DNA from: Candidatus Tharpella sp.
GTDB lineage: Bacteria > Desulfobacterota > Anaeroferrophillalia > Anaeroferrophillales > Tharpellaceae
Direction of reading: 5' to 3'
Assembly (NCBI GenBank): GCA_021163565.1
Contig: JAGGTT010000223.1
Location: 1-8,294, forward strand
DNA length: 8,294 nucleotides
Part shown: piece after piece, positions 5,158 through 8,294 of the stretch
Layout: every line of letters starts with the position of its first letter
How positions within the stretch are numbered: position 1 is the first letter of the stretch
The notes under the pieces: generated by a model
Databases searched by the model: none
Told to the model about the DNA's origin: nothing
Seen by the model: only the letters and a program-made list of their open reading frames with translations
Made by a program: the position numbers and the translations under genes

Positions 5158-7752
5158 TTACAGATCTATCAGGCTCTCGACCTTGGTTATCACAATTCCA
5201 CCCTCCGGCCTCTGTTTAAGACCGGCAAGGACGGCAATTATATCAAAAATGTTGGGGTTACGTCCATCTAAAATACAGATTTCAAGCAGAAGTCCGCCGT
5301 TTTCACCCTTTTCCACTCCTTTAATATGGGGCGCCAAATCGATCTCACGGAGCTTGCCTTTTTTCATCCGGGTCAGGATCAAAGGCTTTTCCCCGGTAAT
5401 TACAAGTTCGGCACAGGCTTCTACATCAAGGATAATCTTTTCCGATCCGGAATGATTTTCCGCTGCCGCCTCAATCCGATAACGGCAGCCTTTAAGACGC
5501 CGGTCAATGGCGGCGGCCCGGCCGCCAAGCTTTATTACATTTTTGAATTTGAGTTCGGCCGGCATCACCTGAGACCAGCCCTGGGCCAGAGTTTCAGCTG
5601 CAACCGGAGCCAGAGTACGGAATTCCATCACCTCATCTTCACTGGCCAGACCAACAGGCAGGGCATGCGAAAAAGAGATTTTAGGATGGGGATGAAAACC
5701 TTGCGAAAAAGCCAGGGGAATTTGCATCCGTCTCAAACCCCGAATAATCACGGCAACATTTTCGAGATGTGAAAGATAAGCGAGACGTCGTCCTCTCGCA
5801 AAGGAAACCTGATAACGCCATTGCCGGGCCTGGTCGTAGTCTGCGGCAGGTTTGTTGACTGAATCTGCCGGTTGGAGCCCGAATGAAACCGGCTCCTTTG
5901 TTACGAGGCTGGAGTTGTTATCTGATAACTGTGCGGCATTTAGGTTTTGAATATTTTCTTTAGGATTGCAGACTCCGCAACCATTACAGTCGGTAAACCG
6001 GCAGTCACCGGTGGTTGCCACCTGCCGGGATTTATTCCATTCCCGGCGGAGGAATTTATCGCTGACCCGGCAGTCTATATGGCTCCATGGCAGTGAATCT
6101 GCACTCGAAAAATCGCGGCTGGCCAGAGCTTCCAGATCCATACCTGCTTCCGTAAATGCCTGTTGCCAGAGTTGATAATTGAAACGGTCGCTCCAGGCAT
6201 CAAATGAGCAGCCCAGACTCCGGGCTTTCAGTAAAACCGGCCAGAGATTTCGGCCGCCGCGGCTGAATACTCCTTCAAGCTGGCTGACTCGACCGTCGTG
6301 CCACTTAAAATTAAGCCGTCTCGGTGAAGCAATTTTCCGCAAGCCCTGGCGGATTATTTCCTGACGCCGCAGAGTTTCATCAAGATTGATCTGCACCTCC
6401 CACTGAAACGGGGTGTGCGGTTTCGGGACAAAAGTTGATACCGAGACATTAAGCCGCTGGCGTTTACTTTTGGCTTTTCGCAGTGCTTTGTCGCAAAGCT
6501 CAACAATCCCTTCAATATCTGTATCAGTTTCACTCGGCAGACCGATCATGAAATAGAGTTTAATAAGATCCCAGCCCCGGGCAAAAAGTTTTTCAATCGT
6601 GTCGAGGATATCAGCTTCATTTAAACCTTTATTGATAACATCACGAAGCCGTTGAGTTCCGGCTTCCGGGGCAATTGTAAAACCACCCTGACGGCTCTTT
6701 TTCAGGGCCTCCAGAAGTTCATCCGTCATAACACCGGCCCGAACCGAAGGCAGCGAGAGATTAAGGGAAGGACATGAAAGTCGGATCCCGGAAACCAGTT
6801 CCAGGAGTTCGGAATAGTCGCCGACACTCAATGAGAGCAGTGAAACTTCATCCATTCCGGTAGCTGCGGCCCCGTCTATGACTCCGGCAATAAGTGCCTC
6901 CGGCGATTGTTCCCGAACCGGCCGGTAGATCATTCCGGCTTGGCAGAAACGACAGCCGCGGCTGCAGCCGCGGGAGATTTCAAGTGCTAAACGGTCATGA
7001 ACGGCTTGAATTAACGGCACCGGCGGCGTGGTCGGCAACGCAGTCCGGCTCAAGTCAGTACATATTCGCCGGTAAATTGTGTGATAATCATCCCGCAGCG
7101 GTTTTAGTGATGTGGTTTCAGCACTGCTTTCCGCAGCAAAAAAGGAGGGTATATAGACCCCCTCTATAGAGCTCAACTGGAGCAGCAGCTCGGCTCGGGA
7201 CGACCCTTTTTTCCGGGCCGCAAGGACCATTTCTCCGATTTCAATAACCGCCTCTTCACCATCTCCGATGAGAATCGCGTCAAAAAGCTGAGCTATCGGT
7301 TCGGGGTTGACCATACTTGGACCGCCGGCGATCAGCAGGGGAAAATCTTGGTTGCGATCGATAGCCACAGCCGGAATTTCAGCCAGTTCCAGCATCATCA
7401 ATACATTAGTGTAAGCCATCTCATAGGAGAGTGAAAAGCCGAGAACATCCAGATCTTTAAGTGCGGTTGAAGTTTCCATGGTAAAGAGCGGGCGTTTTGC
7501 CGCTTTAAGATTTTCGGAAAAATCATCAGCCGGAGTAAAGACCCGTTCACAATAGATATCAGCCTTTCGGTTAAGCAGCTGATAAAGGAGCAAAAACCCG
7601 TAGTTGGACATGCCCAACTCATAAAGATCGGGAAATGCCAGGGCCATGTGCAGGGTATTATTGTCAATCTCTTTGTAAATCGAGTTGACTTCCCGGTTCA
7701 GATAGCGGCCGGGTTTTTCAACACCATTAAGTAATTCAAAGTCAAATTTCAT
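5158..7752 (-). CDS. B12-binding-like/radical SAM protein fused to DUF2344 (TIGR03960 plus TIGR03936 type)
   Basis: An 864-residue cytoplasmic protein with three visible parts. Residues about 1-200 resemble the Rossmann-like cobalamin-binding domain at the front of many radical SAM proteins (LDVLGFSLSYEMAYTN, LLIAGGPSMVNPEP, ILIGDGEEA), but the DxHxxG cobalamin motif is not seen. The radical SAM core (about 255-480) has the 4Fe-4S/SAM motif CSRGCRFC (Cys263, Cys267, Cys270) and APEAGTQRLR and LIKLYFMIGLP segments. A second cluster, Cys584, Cys589, Cys592 and Cys595 in CRFTDCNGCGVC, precedes a low-complexity linker (about 600-643). The C-terminal part (about 645-860; RRLAYLSHLENVAVIIRGLRR, FSQGFHPHPKISFSHALPVG) is DUF2344. 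The reaction and substrate of this family are unknown. In related bacteria it is commonly found next to RNase G/E, as here. The ATG lies 5 bases after the isomerase stop codon, with AGGA 14 bases upstream, so translation is probably coupled. Confidence 0.9.
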   Translation of the reverse strand: MKFDFELLNGVEKPGRYLNREVNSIYKEIDNNTLHMALAFPDLYELGMSNYGFLLLYQLLNRKADIYCERVFTPADDFSENLKAAKRPLFTMETSTALKDLDVLGFSLSYEMAYTNVLMMLELAEIPAVAIDRNQDFPLLIAGGPSMVNPEPIAQLFDAILIGDGEEAVIEIGEMVLAARKKGSSRAELLLQLSSIEGVYIPSFFAAESSAETTSLKPLRDDYHTIYRRICTDLSRTALPTTPPVPLIQAVHDRLALEISRGCSRGCRFCQAGMIYRPVREQSPEALIAGVIDGAAATGMDEVSLLSLSVGDYSELLELVSGIRLSCPSLNLSLPSVRAGVMTDELLEALKKSRQGGFTIAPEAGTQRLRDVINKGLNEADILDTIEKLFARGWDLIKLYFMIGLPSETDTDIEGIVELCDKALRKAKSKRQRLNVSVSTFVPKPHTPFQWEVQINLDETLRRQEIIRQGLRKIASPRRLNFKWHDGRVSQLEGVFSRGGRNLWPVLLKARSLGCSFDAWSDRFNYQLWQQAFTEAGMDLEALASRDFSSADSLPWSHIDCRVSDKFLRREWNKSRQVATTGDCRFTDCNGCGVCNPKENIQNLNAAQLSDNNSSLVTKEPVSFGLQPADSVNKPAADYDQARQWRYQVSFARGRRLAYLSHLENVAVIIRGLRRMQIPLAFSQGFHPHPKISFSHALPVGLASEDEVMEFRTLAPVAAETLAQGWSQVMPAELKFKNVIKLGGRAAAIDRRLKGCRYRIEAAAENHSGSEKIILDVEACAELVITGEKPLILTRMKKGKLREIDLAPHIKGVEKGENGGLLLEICILDGRNPNIFDIIAVLAGLKQRPEGGIVITKVESLIDL

Positions 7753-7757
7753 CTATT

Positions 7758-8294
7758 TTAGTTTTTTCCTGATAGCTGTCCGGTTAAAAATTCATTCTCT
7801 CTGAACCAGTCAACACCGCGGGCAAGATTGGAACGTTGATGCAGTTCAAAAGTGTGTACCTTAGCTTTAATTGAATAACTGTCAATCAGGAATTTCAGGG
7901 CCGTGAAATCGATAAAACCATCTCCGGGAACCAGGTGGTCATCAAAGCGGCCGCGGTTATCATGTAGATGAAAAGAGATAATATGATCTTGCAGAAGACC
8001 CAGCCACTCACTTAAGTCCATTTTCGCGAAAAGATTCCAGTGGCCGATATCAAAACATCCTCCGAAAGCCGGCGACGCAATCTCGTCAAAAAGCATCCTT
8101 AAGCCGCCCGGAGTGGTCTCGAAAATATTCTCCACTGCAAGTGCTCCGCCTGAATCCTCGACCCGCTTGACCAGAGGCCGCCAGAAAGCGATACTCTTTT
8201 CCAGCCAGAGATTGATATTCTGGTTGTAACGCCAGCGCTCGTAACCGGAATGAAAGACTATAACTTCGGGTTTCAGAGTTTCCGCCAGAGTAAA
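7758..8294 (-). CDS. Sugar phosphate isomerase/epimerase-like TIM-barrel protein (partial, 5' end beyond the window)
   Basis: The last 178 codons of a gene that enters from the right edge. The frame stays open from the GTG at 8133-8135 back to 8294, and the extra residues (ending LKPEVIVFHSGYERWRYN, then VKRVEDSGGALAVENIFE) fit the family, so the GTG is an internal valine and not the start. Recognisable motifs are FHSG, AVENIFE, FDIGHWN, FHLHDN followed by DDHLVPGDGFIDF, and a late FELH. These match the metal-binding acidic and histidine residues of the xylose isomerase-like/endonuclease IV-like (AP endonuclease family 2) superfamily. The superfamily includes sugar isomerases, epimerases, inosose dehydratases and DNA repair nucleases; the HLHDN...DHL.PG.G.ID pattern favours the isomerase/epimerase branch. 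The substrate cannot be told. It ends 5 bases before the radical SAM gene, which suggests the same transcript. Confidence 0.85.
   Translation of the reverse strand, partial: FTLAETLKPEVIVFHSGYERWRYNQNINLWLEKSIAFWRPLVKRVEDSGGALAVENIFETTPGGLRMLFDEIASPAFGGCFDIGHWNLFAKMDLSEWLGLLQDHIISFHLHDNRGRFDDHLVPGDGFIDFTALKFLIDSYSIKAKVHTFELHQRSNLARGVDWFRENEFLTGQLSGKN

Noticed and set aside
5326..5772. A 148-codon plus-strand frame
   Set aside because: It is fully antisense to the DUF2344 coding region and shows no family resemblance.
7758..8135. A 125-residue gene starting at the GTG at 8133-8135
   Set aside because: The frame is open to the window edge and the upstream residues match the family, so this is only the tail of a longer gene.

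Overview
This is an 8.3 kb stretch of what looks like an ordinary chromosome: tightly packed genes, no mobile elements, no CRISPR array and no rRNA or tRNA genes. The moderate base composition, the selenocysteine elongation factor SelB, a short RNase G/E and a two-part radical SAM/DUF2344 protein together suggest an anaerobic Gram-negative bacterium, most likely of the Desulfobacterota (former Deltaproteobacteria). That placement is an inference from gene content and protein style, not from a marker gene.

Layout from left to right. Positions 1-101 are non-coding and carry two perfect inverted repeats. They lead into the only plus-strand gene, a YgjP-like (DUF45) zinc-metallopeptidase-type protein at 102-710. 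Everything else is on the minus strand and reads from right to left: a sugar phosphate isomerase/epimerase-like TIM-barrel gene cut by the right edge (7758-8294), a radical SAM protein fused to DUF2344 (5158-7752), ribonuclease G (rng, 3479-5005), the rRNA methyltransferase tlyA (2711-3448) and selB (722-2635). The gaps are 5, 152, 30 and 75 bases. The run could be one operon or two, with the 152-base gap before rng as the likeliest place for a second promoter or an mRNA processing site. The metallopeptidase gene and selB converge tail to tail with 11 bases between their stop codons.

The theme of the minus-strand run is RNA and translation: RNase G matures rRNA and decays mRNA, TlyA 2'-O-methylates rRNA, and SelB brings selenocysteinyl-tRNA to recoded UGA codons. 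The radical SAM/DUF2344 protein has no established substrate, and its place directly upstream of rng makes an RNA or ribosome-linked role plausible but unproven. SelB implies that the genome encodes selenoproteins, though none lies in this window, nor do selA, selC or selD.

I do not see a clearly new multi-gene system. The points most worth a second look are the radical SAM/DUF2344 protein with its second cysteine cluster, a hairpin that holds the tlyA start codon and reads as a perfect intrinsic terminator on the opposite strand, the potentially structured leader of rng, and the paired inverted repeats ahead of the metallopeptidase gene.
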